DNA from: Chara braunii
Taxonomy: Eukaryota; Streptophyta; Charophyceae; Charales; Characeae
Direction of reading: 5' to 3'
NCBI GenBank assembly: GCA_003427395.1
Contig: BFEA01000629.1
Coordinates: 325,957-371,708, forward strand
Length of the DNA stretch: 45,752 nt
Positions 33,471-43,915 of the stretch are shown here, piece by piece (position 1 is the first letter of the stretch; each line of letters opens with the position of its first letter). The notes beneath the pieces are model-generated. The model had not been told where the DNA came from. It made no database searches and saw nothing but the letters and a program-made list of their open reading frames with translations. A program made the translations under genes and the position numbers.

Positions 33471-34285
33471 TACCCTTGCTCTGGGCACTGTTTAAGGGTA
33501 GGCTTAGGCTTAGTTAATTAGGATTGTTTGAGTGAGATCGTGATATGGACATTGTTCCCCATAAACTTATAGATTTAGTCGTGGGTATTGACCTGTCATG
33601 TGTTACAGGCCATCTTAATCAATCTGATTCAGGATCTGGATTAGGTTCAGCTTGATCCCGGGAAGATCCTCCTCTGTTATCACTGATGACAGGTCCGTTG
33701 CCGATCCGTCGGTCTACGATTCAATTTCAACTCACCCTCCACTCTCAACCTAAAAGGATTTGGCCCTGGTGAATTTATTGTTTTATTAAGGTTTCACCCG
33801 GACTTTTATTGGATGGCCATTTAACAAAGGTACTGAGTATTTAGTTATGGTTGGTTGGACAGGAGATTGGGGCTTGCATGGCTAAAGCGAGGAGTATGAG
33901 TGTAGAGAATGGTTGGGGTTGACTCCGTGTAGTGCGTGGACTGTTGTTTGGTTCTTTGATGCGATTGCATGTATGTTTTGTGGTTCAGATTTCGGACTTT
34001 GTTTGTCTGCGATCACATATATACGCATGGTTGTGGAAAACACCACTTAGACTGTGAGAAGTGATCGTCGCAACTTTAACTCCCTTACGTGTGTATGCTT
34101 GGGTGTACTTATGGTGGGTGTTCCCGAGGCCTATGGGGCTCCGTACTAAAGGCGTACTCAGAGGTTAAAACTGGGTATCATAAGGAAGACCCTTCCGTTT
34201 AATTGTTTGTTTTTTTGGGTTTTCGTAGTCGGACGTTGGTCCTGGGCCGGAATTCGAGGTCCTTGTCCAGAACATCCCAAGCCCT

Positions 34286-34324
34286 AGGCTCTGCAGGGAA
34301 GGAATCTTTCCCCGTGCAGAGCCT
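34286..34324. repeat. 15-bp near-perfect hairpin
   Basis: AGGCTCTGCA + GGGAA pairs with TTCCC + TGCAGAGCCT around a 7-nt loop, with a 2-nt bulge on the right arm. It is the strongest single hairpin in the block. No U-run or coding neighbour supports a terminator. Confidence 0.8.
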
Positions 34325-34500
34325 ATTTGCCTTGCCTACCGAGACGCCCAGACCAAAGGCCGGAGGTCTCGTGGCGGTGGCACGGTTATTCTTTCAGCCG
34401 TGCAATGTCGTGAGAGATTAACCCCCCACGACGCTTCGAGTCTGACATGTGAGTGTCATAAGCGGTACTCGGATCCATGAGGGACCGCTTGATTATGGGC

Positions 34501-35372
34501 ACTACAAAGTACGCCATCATTGCGACTGCTTGCGAACGCTCGCATTGCGAGTCGATATGAGTTAGCCTTGTGTCCGCGTGACTTTATACTAAGCTTCGCG
34601 GGCCACGAACGTTCGGTTTCCGCATCGGAAAAGTTATGGGACGGCTACCGAGGGGTTAGGAGTGTTGTTGCGTTGTTTATAATTGTGTCATTTCGTGTGT
34701 GTGTGTGTGTGTTCTATTTTTCTCGTGTGTGTTTGTTAAGTGGTGTACGCGTGGTGTGTGGGATGGCGTCCTAGTCGACCGGCAACGAGCCGCGCTTGGG
34801 ACTTCAGCCCCCCAAGATGTCGGTTCACGTGCGGGTCCAATAGGCGTATTACCGCGCGTACTCCCTATGCTACAGCGAACAAGAAACACCCTCGGCTGGC
34901 CTACCTCTGCGATTGCAACTGATCAACATTCGTACTGTGGACTGGTAGCTCGGCGGGGATACGCCCACCGAAGGGAGGTGACAACTCCCGTAAGGTGGAG
35001 GTAAGTTGTGCCTCGCGTAGGCTCTATCCTGTAGTAGGGGCTCGCGAGAGGTATGGCTGGCGCACTCGACCGGAGCGGCCTAAGAAAACTCCATTTGAGT
35101 GTTCGCGACGAGGTTGGTCCAACTCCTGCGTGACGCGGCCGAGAGGGTCCCACGATGCCACGTGAGGTGTCGGACCGATGTGCTCGACAGCGGCCGGATA
35201 GCCGCAGTCAATTCGACGACAGCGAAGATGAGGCAACACCGCTGGCGACGTCTTCGCCGTTGACCTGAAGAGACCGGTCCGTGGTGTCTATACCTGGGGT
35301 CCGGCAAGCAGCAGCGGTTCGAGAGGAGGTTGCAGCGGATCCCGAAGTGCGGCAGCGCAGTGTGAGCTCGAC
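34501..35372. other. No gene recognised; upstream of the ParB-like relic
   Basis: A short GT tract lies at 34696-34735. From about 35281 an open frame (EEVAADPEVRQRSV) may be the true upstream end of the ParB-like gene in another frame, but it cannot be joined with confidence. Confidence 0.4.
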
Positions 35373-35660
35373 TTGGAGACTGCCGAGGGGCATGACACGG
35401 AGGACGAGACCGTGGGCGGAGAGGGGACGCAGGACACTCCACAAAAAAGAAGGGGAGATCGTGAAGACGACTTGGTCGGCTCTTCGAAGAAACAGAAGAC
35501 CAAGGTTCCTAAGAGTGCGGGGGAGAAAGGGAAGGGAACGGGGGGGAACAGGACCGCCCGCGTAGCAAGTGTTCGGCTTCGAAACAGAAGCAGTCTGCGT
35601 CGGGGCCTTCCTCGCTACGGCCTGACATCGATGTGGACGCCGGGTACTTCCCGGAGTACA

Positions 35661-36362
35661 AAGCGGGAGTTTGAAATTAGCTTGGCTCAAGTCGCCGACC
35701 TCGGGGAGTGGGAGAATCTGTACAACCAGCGGTCCCTGGATCCCGTCCTGGTTGAGGGGATCAAAGAAGCGATGCGGTTGGCGTTCGAAAACAAAGAACA
35801 GTCGTACGAGTTGCCAACCTTGAAGCTCGCGCCGCTAGGGCTGCAAAAACTAACTCCTGGGAGCAAGGCACAACGTCTGAAGCCGGAGGAATAGAAGGAC
35901 GAGTTGGCAGGACAAAACTACTACTACTCGGTGTGCGGGCAGCATAACGCGACTGCAGCCCAATCGCTGCTCGGCAGGGAAGTGACCAGGAAGTACAATT
36001 TCAAGCGGTGGCCGACACGAATGCTGTACTTGTCAAACAATGACTTCGAAGGGTATTTTCTTGTTAGTGCGCAAGACAACAAGAAGGACCTCAAGGCACC
36101 TCCTAGACAGTTGAAACTGTCTATGAAAGACATACGGTGGCAGTGGAAGCATGACGGTTTTCCTAGAGCTGTCATGGGGAACCCTATCGGGAAACAAGAT
36201 CAGGTCCGGAATTGGCGCAAGTTTTGTACAACGGCGCTTTATAAGGCGCCGCACAACAACTTGTGCATTCTCATGGATCAAAAAGGAGAGGAAGCCATTA
36301 AGAAGCAAAGTGGTTCCCTGCGTTCTTATTTCCCTCTGGCGATGGCCGGAGAAAATGTCTAG
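35661..36362 (+). pseudogene. ParB/sulfiredoxin-like domain of the fusion relic
   Basis: The segment reads EWENLYNQRSLDPVLVEGIK, like the ParB opening (pN...Rp.ld...v..i..s), then LPTLKLAPLGL as the following strand. After TAG 35892 comes YYYSVCGQHNATAAQSLLG, which matches the ParB box Y-hhh-(D/S)-G-(E/Q)-H/R-R-xx-AA-xx-L. Then WPTRMLYLSNNDFEGYFLVS and QDNKKDLKAPP correspond to the hhV.....e....l...N end. The key ParB Arg after GxH is Asn here, so nuclease or CTP activity is doubtful. Known ParB-box domains bind nucleotides or act as nucleases; the role here is unknown. Confidence 0.55.
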
Positions 36363-37240
36363 AAACTGGCCATGGATTTTTTTGAAAAATCGGAGACGGG
36401 TAGATTGCTGAGCCATGATGGAGCAAAGTGGATCTTGAAGAAGAAGAAGGTCAAAAACGTCAAGCCTGGGGTCACCTACGTCGACAACGACAAGTTGGGA
36501 AGAAAGGAGGTGGTGTACAACGTCCCCGTGGAGCCGCCTACTAAGAAAAACAAACAGGAGAAAGAGGAGGGTGATTGGTTCGTACGAGTGCCGGACCTGG
36601 ACGCGCATTGCTGAAAAGCGATGGAATCACTTACCGACAATGAGAAATGTCGCGTTCTGAATAAGGTGCTTGCTTGCGAGGTCGTTTGGGTCCAGGCCAT
36701 TTCCCCACCGTTGGTGAAGCTGGGGAAGCTCAGCGTGCAGGAAATGGTGCAGTTGGTGAAGTGCGACCACGTGCTGGTCCGGTTGTGGAATTATTACCAA
36801 TTCAAGCACGAGAAGAGGTCAGGCGCCAATTGGATGCAAAAGTACCATTTTCTAAAATCGAGGTCTGTCGTGTTCAGGAAGTTTGAAAGTCGGGGTTTGG
36901 ATGACGATTTGTGGGACGGTAGCAGGAAATACGTTTCAGACTCGGCGCTGTTCAAGAACTGCCCTCCGTATATGGGTTTTGAGGAGGACCACTCGATCGA
37001 GGCGACGGAAAAGTTGGCAGGCCACGAGAAGTTGACCGTCGACTGGAGAAACAAGGTTCTCTCTGTGTTGACTGGGAGTAGACTGAAGAGTTGGGAGATC
37101 GCACTTGTCGAAGGCATTGCCTGTATCAAATGGAAAGACACGGGGGGCGTGACATCCATCGCACCATTCGACAACGACCCTTTGGAGGCGGACATCATGA
37201 GTGCAAAGATGAAGGAAGCAGTGGCTGCCACAAAGAGCCA
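36363..37240 (+). pseudogene. Middle region of the fusion relic
   Basis: This is open reading in the same frame as the ParB-like part, interrupted by TGA at 36612. It reads LAMDFFEKSETGRLLSHDGA, a Lys-rich linker (KKKKVKNVK, PPTKKNKQEKEE), then VVWVQAISPPLVKLGKLSVQ, HVLVRLWNYYQFKHE and LTVDWRNKVLSVLTGSRL. The segment is mostly helical with conserved-looking Trp/Tyr. I recognise no domain. It could be a target-recognition or dimerisation part between the ParB-like and methylase-like regions. Confidence 0.5.
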
Positions 37241-38080
37241 CACGTTCATCCTCGATCTATGCGAGCCGGTTGACCTCAAACTGTGGAAACCCCAAGCGTA
37301 GGAGACTTTGAATTCCTACCTTCAGACATGGTGTCCGTTGCATTGGACTCTCATTGTTTTCGTACCGCGGCAGCAAAACCTCTCGTTTCCCGCCAGCATG
37401 CACCACCTTTCTTTCGTGAAGCTACTGGAAGGGAAGTGGGTGAGGAAGAACCAGCAAAAGAAAAGCTTCCCCGTGGGGAACAATTTGTACACGGAAGACG
37501 ACCGCATGTACATCCCTTCAAAGGTGACGATCTGCATGTCAACACGTCTGTGGTCTATGAGGGAAGGTTGCCTAAGGGTGCCGCTGCTGCGGTGCGGTTG
37601 CCTCAGAGGGTTACCCAGACAAATGTGTCGGAGATTCCCTTCACGCCTTGCGACTGGTCGTAGACCACGCAAAAACGACACAGCAGTGTCTACGGGGACA
37701 TGGAACGCAATCCGATACAACTCGTCGGTCTTCTTAATTTCCTTAGCAAGAAGGGAGAGGATGTCGTCTTCCTTGGGAAACCGCACATGCGAAGCGTGTG
37801 GGAACTTCTGAAGGCAGGCCGACACGTCGTCGCAATGGAAGGGAACTCCGACATCTTGCAATTCACGATGCAACTGGTCAAAAGCGAGGTCAATTCGGGG
37901 GCGCACAATTGAGAGTTCATGGTCATGAAGGCGACACGGGATTCGGTGTGGAGTAAAAAAATGGACATGTGGTTCAAGTTGAGCGAGAGGAAGAGGAACA
38001 AGATATACGACTTCTTGTTCCTTCAAACGCGGCTGAGGAAGGACACAGACACCGAGTACGTCCGCCACAAGGAACACATA
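37226..38080 (+). pseudogene. Methyltransferase-like region of the fusion relic
   Basis: HTFILDLCEPVDLKLW sits where beta-class N4/N6 DNA methylases have hhhhDPPY, with CPLHWTLIVFVP as the next strand. After a frameshift at about 37505 come GDDLHVNTSVVYEGRL and VSEIPFTPCDW. Next, GDMERNPIQLVGLLNFLSKK + GEDVVFLGKPHMRSVW + ELLKAGRHVVAMEGNSDILQ follows the pattern KP..LL..li.....gd.VLDpF.GSGtt..aa...gR..ig.E.d of the SAM-binding end. Order IV before I is the beta-class order. The catalytic DPPY is DLCEP and DPFxGSG is FLGKPHM, so even the unbroken ancestor was probably not a standard active enzyme. Confidence 0.5.
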
Positions 38081-40505
38081 TTGGCATTGCTCGACAAACA
38101 CCACTTCGCCTCCCTCATGAACGCGAAGACCTTTCTCGAAAGGCTGCAGTCGCTGTACTTCGTGGAGTCCGAGGAGCAGTTGAAGTTTGGCTGTTACGCT
38201 TCCTTGATCTCCAGTGACGACGAGGCAGCCACCAGTGTGGAGTTCGACGCCAATGCGAAGGAGGAGGAGAGCAAGACCGAGAGCCTTGACCTGCAGTATG
38301 ACCCACATCCGGCGGAGCACGCCCGAGGGTGGTCGTCGACTGGTTCATCATCAAGCGTGGCACCCCTCATGTCACCGACGGCCAGACCGGCGCTGGGCAC
38401 TACGCTGATGAAGTTGCTGGAGAAACTCAGAGTTGTGGCCGTCCCACCGTGCACATTGAGTCCCGGGTCCGACGTTCCGACCGATCATCCGTCTTGGAAG
38501 GATGACAACATCCACTTCCTGCTTGAGCCACAAAGTCATTCGCCTAAGGTGGACTGGGGCCATGACATGATTTGGCATCCAGGATGGGTGTCAATCCTGC
38601 GCGAGTCGAAGTCCCGGGCGCGGGATGGGTGTCAATCCCGCGCAAGTCGAAGTCCAACTTCCTGCACCTCACGAGGATTTCGGTCCCCCAGAAAGTGAGG
38701 GCCGAAAATGACAGGTTTGCACCCGACGACCGGTCCGTCGTTTCCATAGTCGGGCGACTGTTCGATGAGCTTCAGGACAAGTGCTGGTTGGAAATGACGG
38801 AGGACTACTACGATCTCGACACGAGCTCGTCGAAGGGCGTGGTGGACTGGAAAGTGCCCCCTCCCAGTGGGCCGCACGGTAGTCCCGGGGGGGTGGCACT
38901 TGGACGTGGAGGGGACGGGGGTGGTGGTGCGGGGGGTGCCAAAGGAATCTCGCCTGGTGGGGAGGGAGGGTCTCACGGCGGCACAACGACACCAAGAGGC
39001 AGCGGCGGGGTGGCGGGTATTGCAGTCGATCGACATCCGTCTACTGGCCCTTCGCAGGAGCATACGACACAGTTCGCTGACCTCCCGACTTTGTCTGTGG
39101 GCTGAGCGAGGGAGACATTGGCAGCCTTGGTTGCTCTCAGGAGCCGCAACGTTCCGCCAAGATCGGAACTACGTCGGTTGAGGATCCGCCAGAGCGGTCT
39201 GCCCTCCAGAGCTGCTCGGGGTTGGGGGAGCCGAGCCAGGATCCCGCAATTGGTAGCGGTGCGGTGAGGGACAGGAATGTGTCGCCTGAGCGGGAGGGAC
39301 GGCCGCTAGGATTGCAGCGAGAGGCTACAAGTGCAGGGTCCGGCGACACGGAGACGACGAAGTCCGCCGAGATCCGAACTTCTTCAGGCGGGTGGTGTCG
39401 GCCGGGGAATGTCTTGCCGCAGAGAGGGGCAGCATACACGGAGACAGAATGGCGGTCCTCGGGATTCAACGCGGGCTACGGGGAAGGGGCTGAATTGCAT
39501 GGAAGGGAAGTAGGGGAGGGAACGGAGGAGGGGAAGGAAGCGCAAGAAGAAGAGGAAGAAGGGGAAGAAGGGGAGGAAGGGGAGGAAGGGGGAGAAACGG
39601 AGCTCATTGAAATGCTTGAAGGAAGAGAGGGTGCGAAAGGGGATGTGAGTGTTGGAGACGACGAAGAAGAGGACAGTGATGATGATGCCGGATCAAAAGA
39701 TTCGTCTGACGAGTTTGGACAACTGTACGGAGAGCATCACGAGGATGATGTCGACGACAATGCCACAACAATGGAGATGGAGACATAGGTGGTTAGCAAC
39801 CTTTCAGTAGAGCCTGAAGACTACGAGGTCCAACCACTGACGTCTGCCGTCGATTTGCAACACCGGTTCGACGAGGCTGCCATTGCTATGAGCCCGTCTA
39901 AAGCAAGTCGTTGTATAACCATCGACGAAGTTATCGACGGTAGCCTCGGCGACCAGCACGTGTCCACGCATCCGTCCACAATGCCTGACGTCGACGGCGC
40001 TGGCAACGTCGCATCTTCCGTGGCAGCTGCTCTCGCTTCCTCGTCGCCGAACTCTAAGGTGCTGCTGGCCACCCTCGCTAGTGGAGGGGAAGGCGAGGTC
40101 AGGGGACGACAACATGTCACATCCCCTAAAAAATCTAGGGTTGGCAGTCAAGCTCTCGACATGCTCGCTTTGCCCCCGCCAACTTCACCGATGAAGGAGC
40201 AGAGAGACAAACCGACTAGTACATCGTGAGCCACACTACCTGTGCGCACAAGATTACGAAAACGAGATAGGGGATTCCTTCGTAGTCTGGATGTCGGCAG
40301 ACCACAGCCCGGGCCATACACACGACGACTGTCCACAATGTCTCTAGATACGGGAAGTTTCGGGTGCCTACATACTACAGCCACCAGTCCTTCCAACTCC
40401 ATCCCATCATTTGTTCTATGGATCCGTCGGGTTGCTGGTCGCGGGCAGCGAAGACTTCATCAGAAACATAACACTCCATCTAAGGAAGGATCTATCCTTC
40501 TGTGA
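38081..40505 (+). pseudogene. C-terminal tail of the fusion relic
   Basis: Reading passes through a helical part (HHFASLMNAKTFLERLQSLY), an acidic Ser-rich linker and VDWGHDMIWHPGWVS. A 41-bp duplication then shifts the frame to KSKSNFLHLTRISVPQKVRA, LFDELQDKCWLEMTEDYYDL and a Gly-rich stretch. A further frame (39222-39788) is strongly acidic (GEEGEEGEEGGE, DDEEEDSDDD). It continues past TAG 39786 with EDYEVQPLTSAVDLQHRFDE and past TGA 40227 into an Arg-rich end at 40505. The same frame across both stops argues for one protein. Such tails are typical of nuclear proteins; no function can be assigned. Confidence 0.45.
38583..38657. repeat. 41-bp tandem duplication that shifts the frame
   Basis: GATGGGTGTCAATCCTGCGC starts at 38583 and returns as GATGGGTGTCAATCCCGCGC at 38624, with the following GAGTCGAAGTCC/AAGTCGAAGTCC also repeated. 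The 41-bp offset is not a multiple of 3 and moves the reading frame from the methylase-like part into the tail. Confidence 0.9.
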
Positions 40506-41219
40506 AGTGTGTTTCTTTTAACGCATTCCTTTGCAAACGTCTCCCCGGCTAAGAAACTTGCCAAGTAAATGCACTGTCGTTTTTTCCTTCTCGGAAAGAG
40601 TGCCGGTTTTAGTCCGCCCGAATCCGAACTTTCTGTGTCGATGCGTAATGTGGTCAGTCTTTGTGGGCCTGATGTGTTGATAAGTCCGTCGGAATCCGAA
40701 GTTTGGGGAATCCTCGCGTTCGGCTTCTATGAGTTATGGTGATTTTTCTTTGTGAAGGGCGGGGGTGTTAAGCTCGAATGCGGTAGTCGTTTTGTTTTCT
40801 AGCCACGTACACCCACCTCGGTGCTCATGACCAAACAAAATAAGGGTCCTGTGATCGGAGAGGTTCTGCCTGACTGTTGCATCTGTACGATTGTATGGTT
40901 CTCACATTGTCACTTACGTCGGGTTCGTGTTGGAGAATGTGTATTCATTTTCCGTTCTATCTTTCTTTTGTCGTACAAGGTTGGGGTCATCTCGAACACG
41001 GAGGTCCTCCAAATATCCAGAACACATATGGCAGAAAGTCCCCGGGTTGACGACAAAACACAAGGGAATGTTAAAGGCATTAGGGGTTGATGTCGAGATC
41101 GGTAAGCAGCAACAAGTTGTTGCCATTGACGAATGTCTTTCCCTTCTAGCCCCAGAGAAAGGGACATATCCACAATCTGTGAGTAGAGGTCAGGCTTTGT
41201 ATGAGAAATACTTAGCAAC
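40506..41219. other. Unassigned; possible upstream part of the Ulp1 relic
   Basis: Two ATCCGAA-type motifs lie at about 40623 and 40692. From 40891 a frame opens with QKVPGLTTKHKGMLKALGVD and SVSRGQALYEKYLATCRAVG, which looks protein-like but matches no family I know. It stops at 41245 and lies in a different frame from the protease that follows. Confidence 0.35.
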
Positions 41220-41959
41220 GTGTCGTGCAGTGGGGGACAATGCCTAGAACTCTTTTTCTCACTGCCCCACATGTCCTTTGCTCAGTGTTATGCAGTGCGG
41301 GCCACAACACGTGGAACACGCTGGAGAAGATTCGCTGCAGCGGCTGCACCTCCAAGCTTGCGGGTTTTTGACGACATTAGACGAGGCTCGGTGCCACCTC
41401 ACACTGTTCTCTCTATTATGGCCGATGGTTTATTCTGAATTGCAGTAAAAGGTATCCTCATCGTCTTGCATATTGACGGCGGGATGAATGATGAGGTGAT
41501 CAATTTCTGTATGGCGGTGTTGGGGTCGACCGCATATGGGTTGCGTGACATCTCGTCAGGCCTTAAAGTCTTCAGTTATAATTCGTTCTTCTTCAGTAAA
41601 ATGCAACTTCAAGGATACAGTGGGGTGCAGAGGTGGGCTAAAAATGTTGATTGCTTTGATATGATATTATCTTCGTTCCTGACCACAAAGATAATGATCA
41701 CTCGATCCTCCTTTCCGTCAACTTGAGAGATGGTGTTCGCAAAATTTTTTATTATTTTCCTCGCGTTGTAACTGATTCGAGTTTTTAAATTAGTGTTTTC
41801 GAGTTGATTGTAGAGTATTTGGAACGTCAAGCATCACATACGCAGTCGGGTGCGAATTGGAAGTCGATATCGGGGAATGTTGTGGTGGATGGAGTTCCGA
41901 GACAAGTAGATGGAGCTAGTTGCGGGGTGTTCATGTTGATGTTTGCGACGTTGTTGTAA
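41220..41959 (+). pseudogene. Ulp1-type (C48) cysteine protease relic
   Basis: Blocks of a SUMO-protease fold are in order. MNDEVINFCMAVLGS is the WLNDEVINxY block. KVFSYNSFFFSKM is the FxTFFxxKL block, and GYSGVQRWAKNVDCFDMIL the VxRWTKKVDLF block. After a frameshift at about 41690 come DNDHSILLSVNLRDGV (the HWxLxVIDL block with the Trp lost), IFYYFPR where the catalytic Asp of YYDS should be, TAA at 41786, and PRQVDGASCGVFMLMFA, holding the catalytic Gln and Cys (41921-41923). The frame ends at 41959. Upstream, TGA at 41436 interrupts the same frame. Ulp1 proteases are often carried by plant MULE and CACTA transposons; with no terminus in sight, that origin is inference. Confidence 0.8.
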
Positions 41960-42660
41960 CGTGGTGATCGCCCGCCTTTCAGAATCTCTTGTGAAGATAT
42001 TCTGCTTATTAGACCACAATTGGCATCATGTATCTTAGAAAATCGGTGTCTTTGATGAATTTGATTGACTTAGAAACTTTTTTTGAAGGTATTACATTTG
42101 TTGTTGATTATATTTTGTAAATCATGACATTATTCAACTGTCGTTTTGACAACGACATTGCTTTATTTTGTCGTTGCGAGTCTGAGTTGTCTTCGACAGA
42201 CTCATTGCATGTCCGACGTCATGTATACACTTGGTAATCCCTGTCACGTCCCTGTCATCTCGCATGCAGCAGAACATGGCATACAATGCGTTCCATGTTT
42301 TATTTTTTTTTCAACTCGAAGTGTACATATGATTGACAAATTGGTTGGTGGATGCATGTCAAATCTCATCTACAGTGTGACAATTTTCAGCGAGTAAATG
42401 CATGACAAATTGGTCAGTGGATGCGTTAACCAATGTTAGGATCAGTGGCGTAATGTCTATTGCGTGTGCATAGGATCACATGCCTTGTGACCACGTGCAT
42501 TGCATGTAACCAAGAAACTTGCGTCCGTGTCCAAACCTTTTTTGCATGACCATTTAAAGTGCGGATTTCGATCGTGAATAAGCATAATTTGAAGTTTCAG
42601 ACTTTTACACAGAATGTGAAAATTTAAGTGGTCGTTACAAAACACCTTGCTCATCACAAC
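41960..42660. other. No gene recognised
   Basis: AT-rich DNA with a repeated phrase, GACAAATTGGTTGGTGGATG (about 42334) and GACAAATTGGTCAGTGGATG (about 42404). Confidence 0.45.
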
Positions 42661-42664
42661 TGTA

Positions 42665-43410
42665 AACAAGTATGGATCTCAGTGCTCTCATGTTGGACGA
42701 GATGATGAGCGTACCTATATGCGGATGTCCGGATCTCTTCAACATCCAAACAACCGTCTTGGGCGAAACGATGGGTATGCTTTCACAACTTAGGGATAAC
42801 ATAGTAAAAAAAATATAATATGATATCCAACAACGGTTCAATCATGACACCTTACTCATCACATTTTATAAACTTGAAGTTTAACAAGTATGGATCTCAA
42901 CACACTTCCGCACACTGTTTGGGATAGCGAAAATAATTATACTGTCTAATTCAATCTGAGTACATTGGTCATTTTATTTATAAGGTTCAACAAGTATGGA
43001 TCTCAGCACACTTCCGCATTTAGGGCGAGTGGATGGGCGTGCCTACGTGGAGACGTTGCCGCCAAATATGAATTCGTTAGAAAGAGGACACAATATAATG
43101 TCTTTCATCATATTTCTAAACTTGATGTTTAACAAGTAAGGATCCCAACACACTTCCGCACAGGGTTCCCTGATGGGCATGCCTATCGTTATTCATTTAT
43201 GAAGTTCAAGAACTATGGATCCCAACACACTTCCGCACAGGATTCCCAACACATTTTTGAAGTTCAACAGGTAAGGATCTCAACACACTTTCGCACAGGG
43301 TTTCCGGGCGGTGTACCTAACATGTATGGGTCTCAACACGGTTCCGCATTTGGGATATCATTTATAAAGTTTCACAAGTACGGATCTCAGCACGCTTCTA
43401 CATGTGGTTA
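42665..43410. repeat. Dispersed ~33-nt motif, eight copies
   Basis: AACAAGTATGGATCTCAACA + CACTTCCGCACA recurs at about 42665, 42883, 42989, 43131, 43207, 43265, 43319 and 43371, always in the same orientation, spaced 50-220 bp. A longer ~45-bp phrase, CCAAATATGAATTCGTTAGA, is repeated at 43061 and 43450. Confidence 0.88.
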
Positions 43411-43679
43411 AGCCCTGGATGGGCGTGCCTCCGTTGCTTAGGTTGCAACCAAATATGAATTCGTTAGAAAGAGGACACAGTATAATGTTTTATTGTAACG
43501 AATAATATGTTGTAGACTGTACGGGAGCGTCTTGTGTAGATGAGGGCGTGTCATGTAGACTGTACAACATCGGTCTACTGCTTGATTTTTCCCCAAGATA
43601 TCCACATTCGCATGTTGTGTAGATGAGGGCGCAAGTCATTCGCCGTTTCCTCTCGATTCCATGTACTTTACGACGTGGG

Positions 43680-43915
43680 TTTGAATGATTTTTGAAATGT
43701 CTATATGTACCTTAGAACGTGTCCTTCAATGATTTTTGGAAAGACTGCATGAACTTTGTGATTTTTGGAAAGTCTCCGTGTACTTTGAAATGTGGGATTG
43801 AACGACTTTTTGCATTGAATGATTTTTGGAAAGTCTCTGTGTACTTCGCAATGTGCGACTAAATGATTTTTTGCATTAAATGATTTTTAGAAACTCTCCG
43901 TGTGGTGTGCAACTT
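43680..43915. repeat. Degenerate ~40-60-bp tandem repeat
   Basis: The phrase GAATGATTTTTGGAAAGTCT + CYGTGTACTTYG appears about five times with variable spacing. Confidence 0.75.

Larger units (their letters stand above)
31391..34500. other. Hairpin-dense non-coding block
   Basis: The sequence is crowded with short perfect inverted repeats with unrelated stems. Examples are GGGCC/GGCCC (31399-31435), CCGGAACT/AGTTCCGG (31612-31634), the array at 31922-32798, GACCTGTCAT/ATGACAGGTC (33590-33599 with 33686-33695), GGTGAA/TTCACC (about 33768-33796), TGACA/TGTCA (34443-34458) and AAGCGGT/ACCGCTT (34460-34490). There is no reading frame of note. It looks like DNA selected or colonised for secondary structure: a structured RNA, or palindromic selfish units like those of green algal organelle genomes. 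Confidence 0.6.
35373..40505 (+). pseudogene. ParB-like plus methyltransferase-like fusion gene, decayed
   Basis: This is a single long coding relic of about 1,650 codons: charged N-terminal tail, ParB/sulfiredoxin-like domain, a middle region, a methyltransferase-like region in beta-class order, and a gly/acid-rich C-terminal tail. ParB domains joined to N4/N6 DNA methylases are known from bacteria and phages. Stops in otherwise open frame: TAG 35892, TAG 36360, TGA 36612, TAG 37299, TAG 37661, TGA 37910, TAG 39786 and TGA 40227. Frameshifts: compensating pair at about 35540 and 35665, one at about 37505, and one at 38583-38657. The low stop density and intact blocks show recent or slow decay. 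The assignment rests on motif spacing, not a search. The - strand frame 38320-37322 is its shadow. Confidence 0.6.

Noticed and set aside
34286-34324. Intrinsic transcription terminator
   Set aside because: No U-run follows and the setting is eukaryotic.
35892-37301. Stop-codon reassignment or programmed readthrough
   Set aside because: Both TAG and TGA occur, other genes also show TAA and frameshifts, and the lesions look like decay.
37322-38320. Long - strand open frame of 332 codons
   Set aside because: It is antisense to the methylase-like coding relic, whose + strand frames carry the recognisable blocks.
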